Source of the DNA: DASSKO01 sp035690425
GTDB taxonomy: Bacteria > Actinomycetota > Actinomycetes > Propionibacteriales > Nocardioidaceae
NCBI GenBank assembly: GCA_035690425.1
Contig: DASSKO010000152.1
Coordinates: forward strand, 1 to 33,572
Direction: 5' to 3'
DNA: 33,572 nt
Shown here: positions 14,873-25,241 of the stretch, one piece after another
How the letters are laid out: each line of letters opens with the position of its first letter
Position numbering within the stretch: position 1 is the first letter of the stretch
The notes under the pieces: generated by a model
Told to the model about the DNA's origin: nothing
Seen by the model: only the letters and a program-made list of their open reading frames with translations
Database searches by the model: none
Made by a program: the position numbers and the translations under genes

Positions 14873-15492
14873 GCGCGCTCGTGCGTCGTGACCTGGCTGT
14901 GGAGGCCGCGACCCGCGAGGCGCTTGCGACCGTGCCGCCGCTGATCCTGGCGGGGCTGCTGCTGGCGGGGATCGGCTTCGAGCTGCCCCCGGCGGAGCTG
15001 GCGGCGGTGGCACCGGGCCTGCTGTGGCTGCTCGTCCTGACCGCAGCGGTGCCACTCGCACGCGGGGTCCTGGCGGCCGAGCGGGACGACGACGCCTGGG
15101 ACCTGCTGCGTTCGCTCGCCCAGCCCGCCGCGCTGCTGACCGGCAAGGCGACGTCGCTGTGTCTGCAGATGCTCATCGCATGGGGCTTCGGAGCGGCGCT
15201 CGCGGTGGCCCTGCTCGGAGCGCGGTGGCCACCGGTGGCCGTGCTCGCCGCCGTGCTCGCGATGCCGGGCGTCGCCACGAACGTGACCGTCTTCGGCGCG
15301 GTCCTGGGGGAGCATGGTCGGCCGGCCCTGCTCACGACGCTGATCCTCACCGCCGGTCTGCCGGCGCTGGTCGCCGGCTCCCAGGCGGCGGTCAGCGAGG
15401 GCGCCGAGGCATGGCTGGTGCTCATCGCCGTATACGACGTTGTCGCGATCGTTACCGCGTGGGCCATATTTCCGGCTCTGTTGGAGGAATAG
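14854..15492 (+). CDS. ccmB: Cytochrome c maturation ABC transporter permease
   Basis: A 212-residue membrane protein with about six helices, the usual length for CcmB (about 220). The N-terminus (VFWRQVSALVRRDLAVEAAT) has the basic amphipathic start typical of CcmB, followed by PPLILAGLLLAGIGFELPP and later LAAERDDDAWDLLRSL, matching the family's conserved E-R/D-D-x-x-x-D-x-L loop. It forms the membrane part of the CcmAB complex. The start is GTG 14854, inside the end of ccmA; GTG 14881 is a possible later start but would remove part of the conserved N-terminus. A 73-base gap to ccmC follows with no obvious terminator. Confidence 0.9.
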   Translation: MFWRQVSALVRRDLAVEAATREALATVPPLILAGLLLAGIGFELPPAELAAVAPGLLWLLVLTAAVPLARGVLAAERDDDAWDLLRSLAQPAALLTGKATSLCLQMLIAWGFGAALAVALLGARWPPVAVLAAVLAMPGVATNVTVFGAVLGEHGRPALLTTLILTAGLPALVAGSQAAVSEGAEAWLVLIAVYDVVAIVTAWAIFPALLEE

Positions 15493-15565
15493 CATCGGCC
15501 CGTGCGGGCACCGACGTACCGCACGGTTTTCTGACCGAACGTGCCGGCGCCGAGAAGGGGTTTGA

Positions 15566-16309
15566 ATGGCAGAGTCTGCGCAAGAGCGTGCGGGTCGCGC
15601 GCCGCGACCCGTGCTGGGCCTGCTGGCGACGGTCGCGGTGGTCGCCGCCCTGGTGCTGGGCCTCGTCGTGGCCCCGGCCGAGGCCATCCAGGGGCAGGCA
15701 CAGCGGCTGATGTACGTGCACGTGCCCGCTGCATGGACGGCGTTCTGCGCGTTTGCCGTCGTCCTCGGGTGCAGCGTCGCCGTGCTGATGGGCCGGAGCC
15801 GGCGGTGGGACGCGCACGCGCAGGCCGCGGCCGAGCTGGGCGTGGGGATGACCGCCCTCGCGATCGTCGAGGGCAGTATCTGGGGGCACTCGGTGTGGGG
15901 CGTCTGGTGGACCTGGGACGCGCGGCTGGTGACGACCGCTGTCTTGCTGTTGCTGTATCTGGGCTACCTCGGTGTCCGCGGCCTCCCGGGCGATTCACGC
16001 CGGGTGTCCCGCCGGGCGGCCGTCGTGGGGGTGGTGAGCTTCGTGCAGGTGCCCGTCGTGCACTTCTCGGTGCTGTGGTGGCGCACGCTCCACCAGCCGC
16101 CGACGCTCGTCTCGCCGAGCAGCTCACCCCCGATCGCCCCGATGATGCTGGCCGCCCTGCTGGTCAGCGTGCTGGCCTTCATGCTCGCCGGGGCCTGGTT
16201 CGTGCGCCGTCGTGTCGCTCAGCTCGTGGACGACAGCCCCGCCGAGGAGATGGCGGCCGTGCCCGGTCGCGCATCGTCCCCGCTCATCGTCACCCGGGGG
16301 TCGTCGTGA
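15566..16309 (+). CDS. ccmC: Cytochrome c maturation haem-handling protein
   Basis: A 247-residue six-helix membrane protein of the haem-handling (WWD) family. The tryptophan-rich segment WGVWWTWDAR (111-120) faces the outside and presents haem; His52 (YVHVPAAW) and His176 (TLHQ) correspond to the two external haem ligands known in CcmC. It loads haem onto CcmE. GAAGGGG precedes the ATG by about 8 bases. Its stop overlaps the ccmD start as GTGA. The related CcsA protein of System II also has a WWD motif, but the flanking ccmB, D and E genes and the size support CcmC. Confidence 0.93.
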   Translation: MAESAQERAGRAPRPVLGLLATVAVVAALVLGLVVAPAEAIQGQAQRLMYVHVPAAWTAFCAFAVVLGCSVAVLMGRSRRWDAHAQAAAELGVGMTALAIVEGSIWGHSVWGVWWTWDARLVTTAVLLLLYLGYLGVRGLPGDSRRVSRRAAVVGVVSFVQVPVVHFSVLWWRTLHQPPTLVSPSSSPPIAPMMLAALLVSVLAFMLAGAWFVRRRVAQLVDDSPAEEMAAVPGRASSPLIVTRGSS

Positions 16310-16413
16310 GTGGCTGGGGCGTGGTCGTCGTGGGGTACGCCATCTGCGCGGCGGTCTGGGTGTGCTACGTGCTCAGTGTGCACCGCGGCGGGCGACGGAG
16401 GGAGGACCGGTGA
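16306..16413 (+). CDS. ccmD: Cytochrome c maturation small membrane protein
   Basis: A tiny gene of 35 codons lying exactly between ccmC and ccmE, sharing GTGA with both neighbours (starts at 16306 and 16410). The protein has one membrane helix (GVVVVGYAICAAVWVCYVLS) followed by a basic cytoplasmic tail HRGGRRREDR, the layout of CcmD, which helps release CcmE from the CcmABC complex. There is no enzymatic motif, as expected. The identification comes from size, topology and position; sequence conservation in this family is low. Confidence 0.85.
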   Translation: MSGWGVVVVGYAICAAVWVCYVLSVHRGGRRREDR

Positions 16414-16835
16414 GCCAGGCGACGACGGGCTCACGCGCGTCCAGGAAATCGCCCCGTAGGCGGGCGGCGCTGGTCGCCCTCGTCGTGCTGATGGGCGCGG
16501 TCGTTCTCGCGGTGAGCGGCTTCGAAGGCACGCTTACCTACTACCGCACCCCTACCGAGGTGGCGGCGAAGCCACCACCTCCTGATGAGCGGTTCCGGGT
16601 CGGCGGCATGGTGGTTCCCGGCTCGATCCGACACGACGACGCCGGTGTGCACTTCGTGCTGACCGACGGTGCCACGGACCTCGAGGTGGTCTCGTCCAGC
16701 TCTCCGCCGCGCACGTTTCGCGCCGGCGAGGGTGCCGTCGTCGAGGGTGACCTCGTCGCAGACGGCGTGTTTGCGGCCGAGCTCGTCGTCGTCCGCCACT
16801 CCAACGAGTACCGGCCGCCGGACGGCGCGGGGTAG
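16410..16835 (+). CDS. ccmE: Cytochrome c maturation haem chaperone
   Basis: A 141-residue periplasmic-side haem chaperone anchored by one N-terminal helix (about 18-37) after a basic start. The beta-barrel OB-fold region contains RFRVGGMVVPGSI and VVEGDLVADGVF, both CcmE hallmarks. The haem-attachment motif is H130-S-N-E-Y134, the standard HxxxY type in which the His binds haem covalently; some archaeal and Desulfovibrio proteins use Cys instead, but this one does not. The GTG start overlaps the ccmD stop and has GGAGGGAGGA immediately upstream. CcmE receives haem from CcmC and passes it to CcmF. Confidence 0.95.
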   Translation: MSQATTGSRASRKSPRRRAALVALVVLMGAVVLAVSGFEGTLTYYRTPTEVAAKPPPPDERFRVGGMVVPGSIRHDDAGVHFVLTDGATDLEVVSSSSPPRTFRAGEGAVVEGDLVADGVFAAELVVVRHSNEYRPPDGAG

Positions 16836-16838
16836 CCG

Positions 16839-18913
<2,075 letters not shown>

Positions 18914-18917
<4 letters not shown>

Positions 18918-19456
18918 CCGCCGGCCAGACGCGACATGTCGCCGTCGCGGTCTCAGTCCTCGCCGTCGCGGGCCTCGCCGTCCTTCTCGCCACCGGGCTG
19001 GGCAGCGCCGGCAGCCAGTCCAGCAGTTCCGCCCTGGTCGGCGACCCGGCGCCGCCGCTGGCGGGTCGCACCTTGCAGGGCACGCACTTCAGCCTGGACT
19101 CCCTGGACGGCGCGGTCGTGCTCGTCAACATCTGGGCCTCGTGGTGCGGTCCGTGCCGCGAGGAGATCCCGCTTCTCGTCGCCGCGAAGCGCAACTGGGC
19201 AGACTCCGGCGTCGAGCTCGTCACCATCAACACCCGGGACGGCCCTGCGGCCGCCCGGTCGATGCTGCGTGAGCTGGGCGCCACGGAGCTGCGCAGCGTG
19301 CGCGACCCGCAGGGCGAGCTCGCCGTCGCGTGGGGGGCGGCCGGGGTGCCCGAGACCTACGTCGTCGACCGAGACGGGATCGTGCGCGCCCGCAGGGTCG
19401 GCGTGGTGACCGAGCAGTGGTTGCGCGAGCAGCTCTCTCCGCTGGTGGCACGATGA
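18914..19456 (+). CDS. ccmG: Thiol:disulfide oxidoreductase for cytochrome c maturation (CcmG/DsbE)
   Basis: A 180-residue thioredoxin-fold protein anchored by one N-terminal helix (about 8-28). The active site is W77-C78-G-P-C81 and the cis-Pro loop is GVPETYVVD, which is characteristic of CcmG/DsbE rather than general thioredoxins. It reduces the CxxCH cysteines of apocytochromes, probably by way of CcmH. The GTG start shares GTGA with the ccmF stop, and its own stop shares ATGA with ccmH. No ccdA/dsbD-type reductant supplier is seen in the window, so its electron source is encoded elsewhere. Confidence 0.94.
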
Positions 19457-20394
19457 GCCCGGCGCGGCGCACGCTGGTCGCGGGAGTGGTCGTGGCGGTG
19501 GCGCTGTTGCTGGCCGGCTCTGCCGTCTGGCTGGGCGGCGGGGACCAGACGCGCCCGATGAGCGCGCGCGTCGACGACGTCGCGGACGGGCTGCGATGCC
19601 CGACCTGCAACGCCGTACCGGTTGCGGACTCCAACAGTCCCATCGCGCAGAGCATGCGTGCCCAGATCGAGGAGCAGCTGCGCGCCGGCCGGTCACCGGA
19701 ACAGATCCGGTCATGGTTCGTCGACCGGTACGGCGAACAGGTATTGCTGCTGCCGGGCACCGACGGATTCGGGTTGTTGCTGTGGGTGCTGCCCCTGGGC
19801 GCAGTCGTCGTCGGCGTGGTCGCCATCGCCATCAGCTGGCGTGGCCGGCGGAAGGCCCCTGACGACGGGTCCGGGGACGGCACTCGCTCGGCCCTTTCGA
19901 CGCGTCGGGTGGCGGTGGCCGCGGTGGCGTTCGTGGCCGTCGGCGCGGCAGTTCCGGCCGCGCTGTGGCAGAGCTCGTCAGGTGACGCTGCCGCCGGGGC
20001 CGCCAGCGCCACCGGCGACACCGGCGACACGGCAGCGATCGACGCGCGCGACTGGGTCCGCGTGGCCCGGTCGCTGGAGGAGCAAGGCGACTACGACGCC
20101 GCAAGCGATGCCTACCGCGAGGTCCTCCAGCGGCGGCCCGATGATGCCTCCGTGCGGACCAGGCTCGCGTTCGTGCTGCTGCGGGGCGAACGGCCGGGTG
20201 AGGCGCTGCGCGTGGTCGAGCCGGTGGCGAGCGCACCGGGCAAGCCCGACGGTGAGGCGCTCCTGGTGCTCGGCCTGGCGCAGCGGGCGGAGTCGATGCC
20301 ACAGGCCGACGACACGTTGCGACGGTTCCTGTCCGTGGCGCCCGAGCACCCTGCCGCCGCGCAGGTACGCCGACTACTGAAAGGGCAGACGTGA
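19453..20394 (+). CDS. ccmH: Cytochrome c maturation protein CcmH with C-terminal TPR (CcmI-like) region
   Basis: A 313-residue protein that combines two functions. Residues 35-95 are a CcmH domain: GLRC49PTC52N (family LRCxxCQN), then SIAQSMR-like helix and RSWFVDRYGEQVLLLP. Two membrane helices follow (about 100-122 and 150-170), and the C-terminal half (about 195-313) reads as TPR repeats (WVRVARSLEEQGDYDAASDA; DDASVRTRLAFVLLRGERPG), as in CcmI or the fused CcmH of E. coli. It presents apocytochrome to CcmF. The ATG overlaps the ccmG stop (ATGA), and its stop overlaps the following cupredoxin start (GTGA). Confidence 0.93.
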   Translation: MSPARRTLVAGVVVAVALLLAGSAVWLGGGDQTRPMSARVDDVADGLRCPTCNAVPVADSNSPIAQSMRAQIEEQLRAGRSPEQIRSWFVDRYGEQVLLLPGTDGFGLLLWVLPLGAVVVGVVAIAISWRGRRKAPDDGSGDGTRSALSTRRVAVAAVAFVAVGAAVPAALWQSSSGDAAAGAASATGDTGDTAAIDARDWVRVARSLEEQGDYDAASDAYREVLQRRPDDASVRTRLAFVLLRGERPGEALRVVEPVASAPGKPDGEALLVLGLAQRAESMPQADDTLRRFLSVAPEHPAAAQVRRLLKGQT

Positions 20395-20879
20395 CGAAGC
20401 GGACCTGGTCGTCTCGGGTGGCAGTGGGCTGTGCCGTCGCGGCGTTGGCCGCGGGGGCGAGCGCATGTGCGGCCGGCCACGAGCACAGCGCGTCGAGCGG
20501 GCACGAGCATGCGGGTGTCTCGTCGGGTTCGACCGCGACCGGTGGCCACGACCAGCACGACGCGACGGCTGGATCGGCTGCGCCGGCGGACGTGCGGATC
20601 GGGCTCACCGAGTGGACGATTGCCACCTCGACCTCGCGGGTGCCCGCCGGCGAGCTCACGATGCGGGTGACCAACACCGGAGCGACCGAGCATGACGTCC
20701 TCGTGCAGAGCCGGGCCGGCACCCGGCACTCGACCCACCTCGATCCCGGTGAGCAGACCTACCTGACCGTGCACGCCGAGGCCGGCGAGACGCTGACGTT
20801 GTGGTGCTCCCTGCCGGGACACGAGGCGAGCGGCATGCACACGACCATCGAGGTGGGAGACCGGCCGGCTCCCGGATGA
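20391..20879 (+). CDS. His-rich cupredoxin-domain protein (type 1 copper), exported
   Basis: A 162-residue protein with a signal peptide, possibly a lipoprotein (Cys26 in ASAC, a weak lipobox). A linker of about 35 residues carries seven histidines in HEH and HDQHD groups, suited to copper binding. Residues 65-157 form a cupredoxin fold with a full type 1 copper set: His101 (TEHDV), Cys139, His144 and Met149 in WCSLPGHEASGM. The GTG start overlaps the ccmH stop, so it is the last gene of the maturation operon. It could be an electron carrier between the bc complex and the oxidase, or a copper donor for CuA/CuB. The sequence fits both, and neither is shown. I do not recognise a named gene. Confidence 0.85.
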   Translation: MTKRTWSSRVAVGCAVAALAAGASACAAGHEHSASSGHEHAGVSSGSTATGGHDQHDATAGSAAPADVRIGLTEWTIATSTSRVPAGELTMRVTNTGATEHDVLVQSRAGTRHSTHLDPGEQTYLTVHAEAGETLTLWCSLPGHEASGMHTTIEVGDRPAPG

Positions 20880-20949
20880 GTGGCCCTCCGGACAGCTGCA
20901 GAACGAAGGGCGAGCGCATCATCGCTGCCAACGTGGGTAGGGCGCTGAT

Positions 20950-22707
20950 GTGCCTGACTTCGACCCGCAGATTCTGCGCGAGTACTCCCTGCTCGCGGAC
21001 GGCGAGCGCGGGATCATCGTCGGCCCGCGGGGCGACTTCTCCTGGATGTGTTTCCCGCGCTGGGACGACGAGGCCGTCTTCTCCTCGATGCTCGGCGGCC
21101 CCGGTCTCTACGCGGTCGCTCCCGCTCGTGACCCGTTCGTCTGGGGCGGTCACTACGAGGAGGGAACGCTGATCTGGCGCAGCCGTTGGGTCACGACCGG
21201 CGGCATCATCGAGTGCCGCGAGGCCCTGGCAATGCCGGCCGAGACCGACCGCGCCGTCGTGCTGCGCCGGATCGTCGCACTGCGCGGTGCGGCGTGTGTG
21301 CGCGTTCAGCTCGACGCGCGCGCCGGGTACGGCGAGTCCACGATGAGCGACCTTTCCCAGGATGCCGGCGTGTGGACAGCGCGCAGCGGTCGGTTCCGGC
21401 TGCGGTGGACCGGCGCCGAGCACGCGCAGCGACGCGATGGTCGGTTGCAGGTCGAGGTCGAGCTGGCCGAGGGCGAGGAGCACGACCTCGTGCTCGAGAT
21501 CGCCGAGCGAGCGTTGCCCGACGAGCTGGTCGATCCCACGGTGGCATGGGACGGCACCGAGAGCGCCTGGGCGCAGGCAGTGCCGACGCTGGCGGCGACA
21601 ATCGCCGCGCGAGACGCTCGGCATGCGTACGCCGTGCTGAGGGGGCTGACCAGCCGCGCCGGCGGCATGGTCGCCGCCGTCACCACGTCATTGCCCGAGC
21701 GCGCCGAGGAAGGCCGCAACTACGACTACCGATACGCATGGATCCGTGATCAGTGCTACGCCGGCCAGGCGGTTGCGGCCAACGGCGCGCATCCACTGCT
21801 CGACGACGCGGTCGGTTTCGTCTCCGCCCGCCTGCTCGACGACGGTCCGCAGCTCAGACCGGCGTACACGGTTGCCGGCGGCCAGGTGCCGGCCGAGTCC
21901 CACGTCGGGCTGCCCGGGTATCCGGGCGGCGCGGACAAGGTCGGCAACCAGGTCGGCACCCAGTTTCAGATCGACGCGTTCGGTGAGGCACTACTGCTGC
22001 TGGCCTCCGCTGCTCGGCTGGACCGGCTCGACAACGACCACTGGCGCGCGGCCGAGGCCGCGGTCGCGGCGATCGAGCAGCGGTGGCGGGATCCGGGCGC
22101 GGGCATCTGGGAGCTCGGAGACGAGCGGTGGACACACTCCCGGCTGATCTGCGCGGCCGGGCTGCGCGCGATCGCGCAGGCTGCCCCCACGCGGCAGGGC
22201 GCGGCCTGGCAGGGACTGGCCGACACGCTGGTGGCAGACGCCGCTCGCGACTGTCTGCATCCGACGGGTCGGTGGCAGCGCAGTCCCACCGACGGCCGCG
22301 TCGATGCAGCCCTGCTGCTGCCGGTCATCCGCGGCGCACTGCCGGCGCACGACCCGCGCAGCCGCGCGACGTTCGAAGCCGTGCGAAGAGAGCTGGCGGA
22401 GGACTACTATCTCTACCGCTTCCGTCAGGACGAACGGCCCCTGCACGAGGCGGAGGGCGCCTTCCTGCTCTGTGGCTTCGAGATGGCGATGGCCGTCCAC
22501 CAGCAGGGTGAGACCGCCGAGGCGTTGCGCTGGTTCGAGCGCAACCGCGCCGCGTGCGGTCCGCCGGGGCTGTTCACCGAGGAGTACGACGTGGTGCAGC
22601 GTCAGCTTCGCGGCAACCTGCCACAGGCATTCGTGCATGCGCTGCTGCTGGAGTCGGCTCGGCGGCTCGCCGGTCCGTGGACAGACGACCACACCGCACT
22701 CGGCTGA
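20950..22707 (+). CDS. Glycoside hydrolase family 15 protein (glucoamylase/trehalase-like)
   Basis: A 585-residue cytoplasmic enzyme (no signal peptide). The N-terminal beta-rich domain starts at IGDxxS-type motifs (GPRGDFSWMCFPRWDDEAVF) and the C-terminal (alpha/alpha)6 barrel contains NYDYRYAWIRDQCYAGQA, GIWELGDERWTHSRL with the probable general acid Glu near residue 386, and GLFTEEYDVVQRQLRGNLPQ with the probable general base Glu near residue 543. Family members release glucose from alpha-glucans or cleave trehalose; actinobacterial GH15 proteins of this size are often trehalases. The GTG start at 20950 has only a weak GTAGGG upstream. It lies 70 bases after the copper protein, so it may be separately transcribed. 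Substrate cannot be decided from sequence. Confidence 0.88.
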   Translation: MPDFDPQILREYSLLADGERGIIVGPRGDFSWMCFPRWDDEAVFSSMLGGPGLYAVAPARDPFVWGGHYEEGTLIWRSRWVTTGGIIECREALAMPAETDRAVVLRRIVALRGAACVRVQLDARAGYGESTMSDLSQDAGVWTARSGRFRLRWTGAEHAQRRDGRLQVEVELAEGEEHDLVLEIAERALPDELVDPTVAWDGTESAWAQAVPTLAATIAARDARHAYAVLRGLTSRAGGMVAAVTTSLPERAEEGRNYDYRYAWIRDQCYAGQAVAANGAHPLLDDAVGFVSARLLDDGPQLRPAYTVAGGQVPAESHVGLPGYPGGADKVGNQVGTQFQIDAFGEALLLLASAARLDRLDNDHWRAAEAAVAAIEQRWRDPGAGIWELGDERWTHSRLICAAGLRAIAQAAPTRQGAAWQGLADTLVADAARDCLHPTGRWQRSPTDGRVDAALLLPVIRGALPAHDPRSRATFEAVRRELAEDYYLYRFRQDERPLHEAEGAFLLCGFEMAMAVHQQGETAEALRWFERNRAACGPPGLFTEEYDVVQRQLRGNLPQAFVHALLLESARRLAGPWTDDHTALG

Positions 22708-22738
22708 GGTCCCGGGACGCGGGGCAGGCCGGGCCGTG

Positions 22739-23236
22739 TCAGTGGGTCCAGCCCAGGGCGGCCGCTTGGTCGGCCGGAAAGTCACCGGCCGCGGCGGCGA
22801 ACTCCTCCAGGGCGCTGGCCAGGCTGTCGCGGCGAGACGCGGGCAGTCGGCGCACGACATCCTTGACGGCACGGCGCCGGTGGTCCAGCACCGAGTCGAC
22901 CAGCCGCCTGCCCTCACCGGTCAGCGTCAGAGACAGGTGCCGCCGGTCGTGCGGGAGGTCGGCGCGGGCGAGCAGCCCCGACCGCACCAGCGGATCGCAG
23001 GTGCGGGAGGCGGTCGAGGAATGCACGCCGAGCCCTGCGGCCACGGCCGAGAGGTTGAGCTGGCCGTGCCGGTGCACCATGACCAGCACCCGCAGCTGCG
23101 GCAGGCTGACGGTGTCCTCCACCTCCGCCACCGACTGTGCCACCACGGCGACGAGCACCCGGGCGGCGTCCATCACGGCGTCCACCTGGCCGTCCATCTT
23201 GCTGCGCGGCGCCTTGGCGCGTCCCGACGGGGTCAC
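22739..23236 (-). CDS. MarR-family transcriptional regulator
   Basis: A 165-residue winged-helix regulator. The recognition region reads LNLSAVAAGLGVHSSTASRT, followed by the wing D-x-R-D/R motif in DLPHDRRHLSLTLTGEGRRL, typical of MarR. The ends form dimer helices. It is divergent from the pyruvate oxidase-type gene and convergent with the GH15 gene (31 bases apart). The position suggests it controls the oxidase gene and itself through the shared 209-base region. The start is GTG 23236; ATG 23197 would remove 13 basic residues and is possible. The effector is unknown. Confidence 0.88.
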   Translation of the reverse strand: MTPSGRAKAPRSKMDGQVDAVMDAARVLVAVVAQSVAEVEDTVSLPQLRVLVMVHRHGQLNLSAVAAGLGVHSSTASRTCDPLVRSGLLARADLPHDRRHLSLTLTGEGRRLVDSVLDHRRRAVKDVVRRLPASRRDSLASALEEFAAAAGDFPADQAAALGWTH

Positions 23237-23445
23237 GAAGGTAGTTTTCCACGGTCATTTGTATGGCTGCAATCATTGCGGAGTAGGCCTGTGGCAGCGC
23301 CGCCAGGACTGGACAACGTTTCGGTGATCGCGATGGGCAGTGGCGGGTACAGGAGCACCACACGACGACCACGACGCGTTCTACGAGGCCCCGGCGTCGC
23401 GGGCGGATGGCCGTGACACGGAGATCCGACGGAAGGAGAGTGGCA
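23237..23445. promoter_or_regulatory. Divergent region with possible MarR operator
   Basis: This 209-base region separates marR-type and oxidase genes. At 23269-23279 there is an 11-base inverted repeat, GCAAT-C-ATTGC, within an AT-richer patch (ATTTGTATGGCTGCAATCAT) that stands out from the GC-rich surroundings; such a patch fits an operator or promoter. AAGGAG about 10 bases before 23446 is the oxidase ribosome site. I found no clean -35/-10 pair for either strand. Confidence 0.4.
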
Positions 23446-25239
23446 ATGCCAAAGGTGTCCGACTACATGCTGGCCCGTCTGCAGGAGTGGGGGATCCACC
23501 GGATCTTCGGCTATCCCGGCGACGGCATCAACGCCTTCCTCGGTGCGCTGCATCGAGCCGACGGCGATCCCGAGTTCGTGCAGACGCGGCACGAGGAGAT
23601 GGCGGCGTTCATGGCCACCGGACATGCGAAGTTCACCGGTGAGGTGGGCTGCTGCATGGCCACATCCGGCGGTGGTGCGGTGCATCTGCTCAACGGCCTC
23701 TACGACGCCAAGATGGACCGCCAGCCAGTGCTGGCGATCGTCGGTCAGCAGAAGCGGGTGTCCAACGGTGCGCGCTTCCAGCAGGAGATCGACCTGATGT
23801 CGCTGTACAAGGACGTGTCGGAGTTCGTGCAGGTGTGCATGGAGCCGGCGCAGGCACGGATGCTGATCGACCGCGCCATGAAGACGGCACTGACCACCCG
23901 CGGCGTGGCCACGATCATCGTGCCTGACGACGTAGCCGAGCTCGACGCCGTGACGTCGCCGCCACGCGAGCACGGGTCGGTCTACACCAGCGTGGGGTGG
24001 AGCCGGCCACGGATGCTGCCCGACCCCGAGGAGCTGCAGCGGGCGGCCAGGGTGCTCAACGAGGGCAAGAGGGTCGCGATGCTCGTCGGTCAGGGCGCTG
24101 CGGGCGCGCAGCAGGAGGTCGTCGAGACCGCCGAGAAGCTCGGTGCCGGTGTTGCGAAGGCACTGGTCGGCCGCTCGGTCCTCCCCGACGACCTGCCTTA
24201 TGTGACCGGGCCGATCGGCCTGCTCGGTTCGAGCGCGAGCGACGCGATGATGACCGACTGCGACACGCTGCTGGTGGTGGGCTCCAGCTTCCCGTACTCG
24301 GAGTGGCTGCCAGAGGAGGGCAGCGCGCGCGGGGTGCAGATCGACACCGACGGCTCGATGATAGGCACCCGCTATCCAATGGAGGCGCACGTCGTCGCCG
24401 ACGCCAAGGAGACGCTGCAACAGCTGCTGCCGTTGCTGGAGAAGAAGACCGACCGGTCCTGGCGGAAGAAGGTCGAGGGCGACGTCCAGGAGTGGTGGAC
24501 CATCTTGGAGCGCCGCGCCGAGCAGAAGTTCGACGCGCTCAACCCCGAGCTGGTCGCCTGGGAGCTGTCGCCGCGGCTGCCCGACCGCTGCATCCTGACC
24601 TGCGACACCGGCTCGATCACGAACTGGTGGGCACGTGGCCTGAAACTCCGCGGGGGCATGGACGCCTCCCTCGCCGGTACGCTGGCGAGCATGGGCCCGG
24701 GGACGCCGTACGCGATCGCGGCCAAGCTCGCCCATCCGGACCGGCCGGTGATCAGCTTCGTCGGTGACGGCGCGTTCCAGATGAACGGCATGGCCGAGAT
24801 GATCACGGTCAAGCGGTACATGGATCGGCTGGCCGGCTCGCCGCTGATCTTCGCGGTGTTCAACAACGAGGATCTCAACCAGGTCACGTGGGAGCAGCGG
24901 GCAATGGCCGGTGACCCGAAGTTCATGGGTTCCCAGTTCGTGCCGGACGTGCCCTATGCCGAGTTCGCCAAGCTGCTCGGGCTGACGGGCATCTACTGCG
25001 ACGACGCCAAGAACGTGCCCGCCGCCTGGGAGGAGGCACTGGCTTCGGACCGTCCGGTGGTGCTGGAGTTCAAGGTCGACCAGGAGGTCCCGCCGATCCC
25101 GCCGCACATCAAGTCGATGCAGGCCAAGAAGGCTGCCAAGGCGATCGCGAAGGGCGACCCGGAGGCGGCGGGCGTGGTCGCCACCGGTGCCCGGCAGAAG
25201 CTCACCGAGTTCTACGCGAAGCTGTCCGGCGGTCGGTGA
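23446..25239 (+). CDS. Thiamine-diphosphate-dependent pyruvate oxidase / quinone-linked pyruvate dehydrogenase type enzyme
   Basis: A 597-residue enzyme with the three-domain layout of the pyruvate oxidase/acetolactate synthase family. The N-terminal domain has the catalytic Glu in TRHEEMAAF (Glu50 or Glu51), the middle domain carries the FAD-binding type fold, and the C-terminal domain has the TPP/Mg motif GDGAFQMNGMAEM near residue 440 ending in the FNNEDLN asparagines. It lacks acetolactate synthase neighbours such as the small subunit. PoxB-type enzymes oxidise pyruvate to acetate and CO2 and pass electrons to the quinone pool at the membrane; the C-terminal helix-rich tail here may serve for membrane contact. 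ATG 23446 is preferred over the GTG at 23407 because AAGGAG lies just upstream. Only two bases separate its stop from the convergent enolase-superfamily gene. Confidence 0.87.
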   Translation: MPKVSDYMLARLQEWGIHRIFGYPGDGINAFLGALHRADGDPEFVQTRHEEMAAFMATGHAKFTGEVGCCMATSGGGAVHLLNGLYDAKMDRQPVLAIVGQQKRVSNGARFQQEIDLMSLYKDVSEFVQVCMEPAQARMLIDRAMKTALTTRGVATIIVPDDVAELDAVTSPPREHGSVYTSVGWSRPRMLPDPEELQRAARVLNEGKRVAMLVGQGAAGAQQEVVETAEKLGAGVAKALVGRSVLPDDLPYVTGPIGLLGSSASDAMMTDCDTLLVVGSSFPYSEWLPEEGSARGVQIDTDGSMIGTRYPMEAHVVADAKETLQQLLPLLEKKTDRSWRKKVEGDVQEWWTILERRAEQKFDALNPELVAWELSPRLPDRCILTCDTGSITNWWARGLKLRGGMDASLAGTLASMGPGTPYAIAAKLAHPDRPVISFVGDGAFQMNGMAEMITVKRYMDRLAGSPLIFAVFNNEDLNQVTWEQRAMAGDPKFMGSQFVPDVPYAEFAKLLGLTGIYCDDAKNVPAAWEEALASDRPVVLEFKVDQEVPPIPPHIKSMQAKKAAKAIAKGDPEAAGVVATGARQKLTEFYAKLSGGR

Positions 25240-25241
25240 GC

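Noticed and set aside
14854..16309. ccmB/ccmC genes as System II or generic ABC exporter genes
   Set aside because: The conserved order with ccmD, ccmE (HxxxY), ccmF and ccmG fits System I only; no ResB-like protein is present.
23446..25239. Acetolactate synthase large subunit
   Set aside because: No small regulatory subunit or branched-chain genes are nearby, and the overall motif set and C-terminal tail look closer to pyruvate oxidase; specificity still needs an assay.
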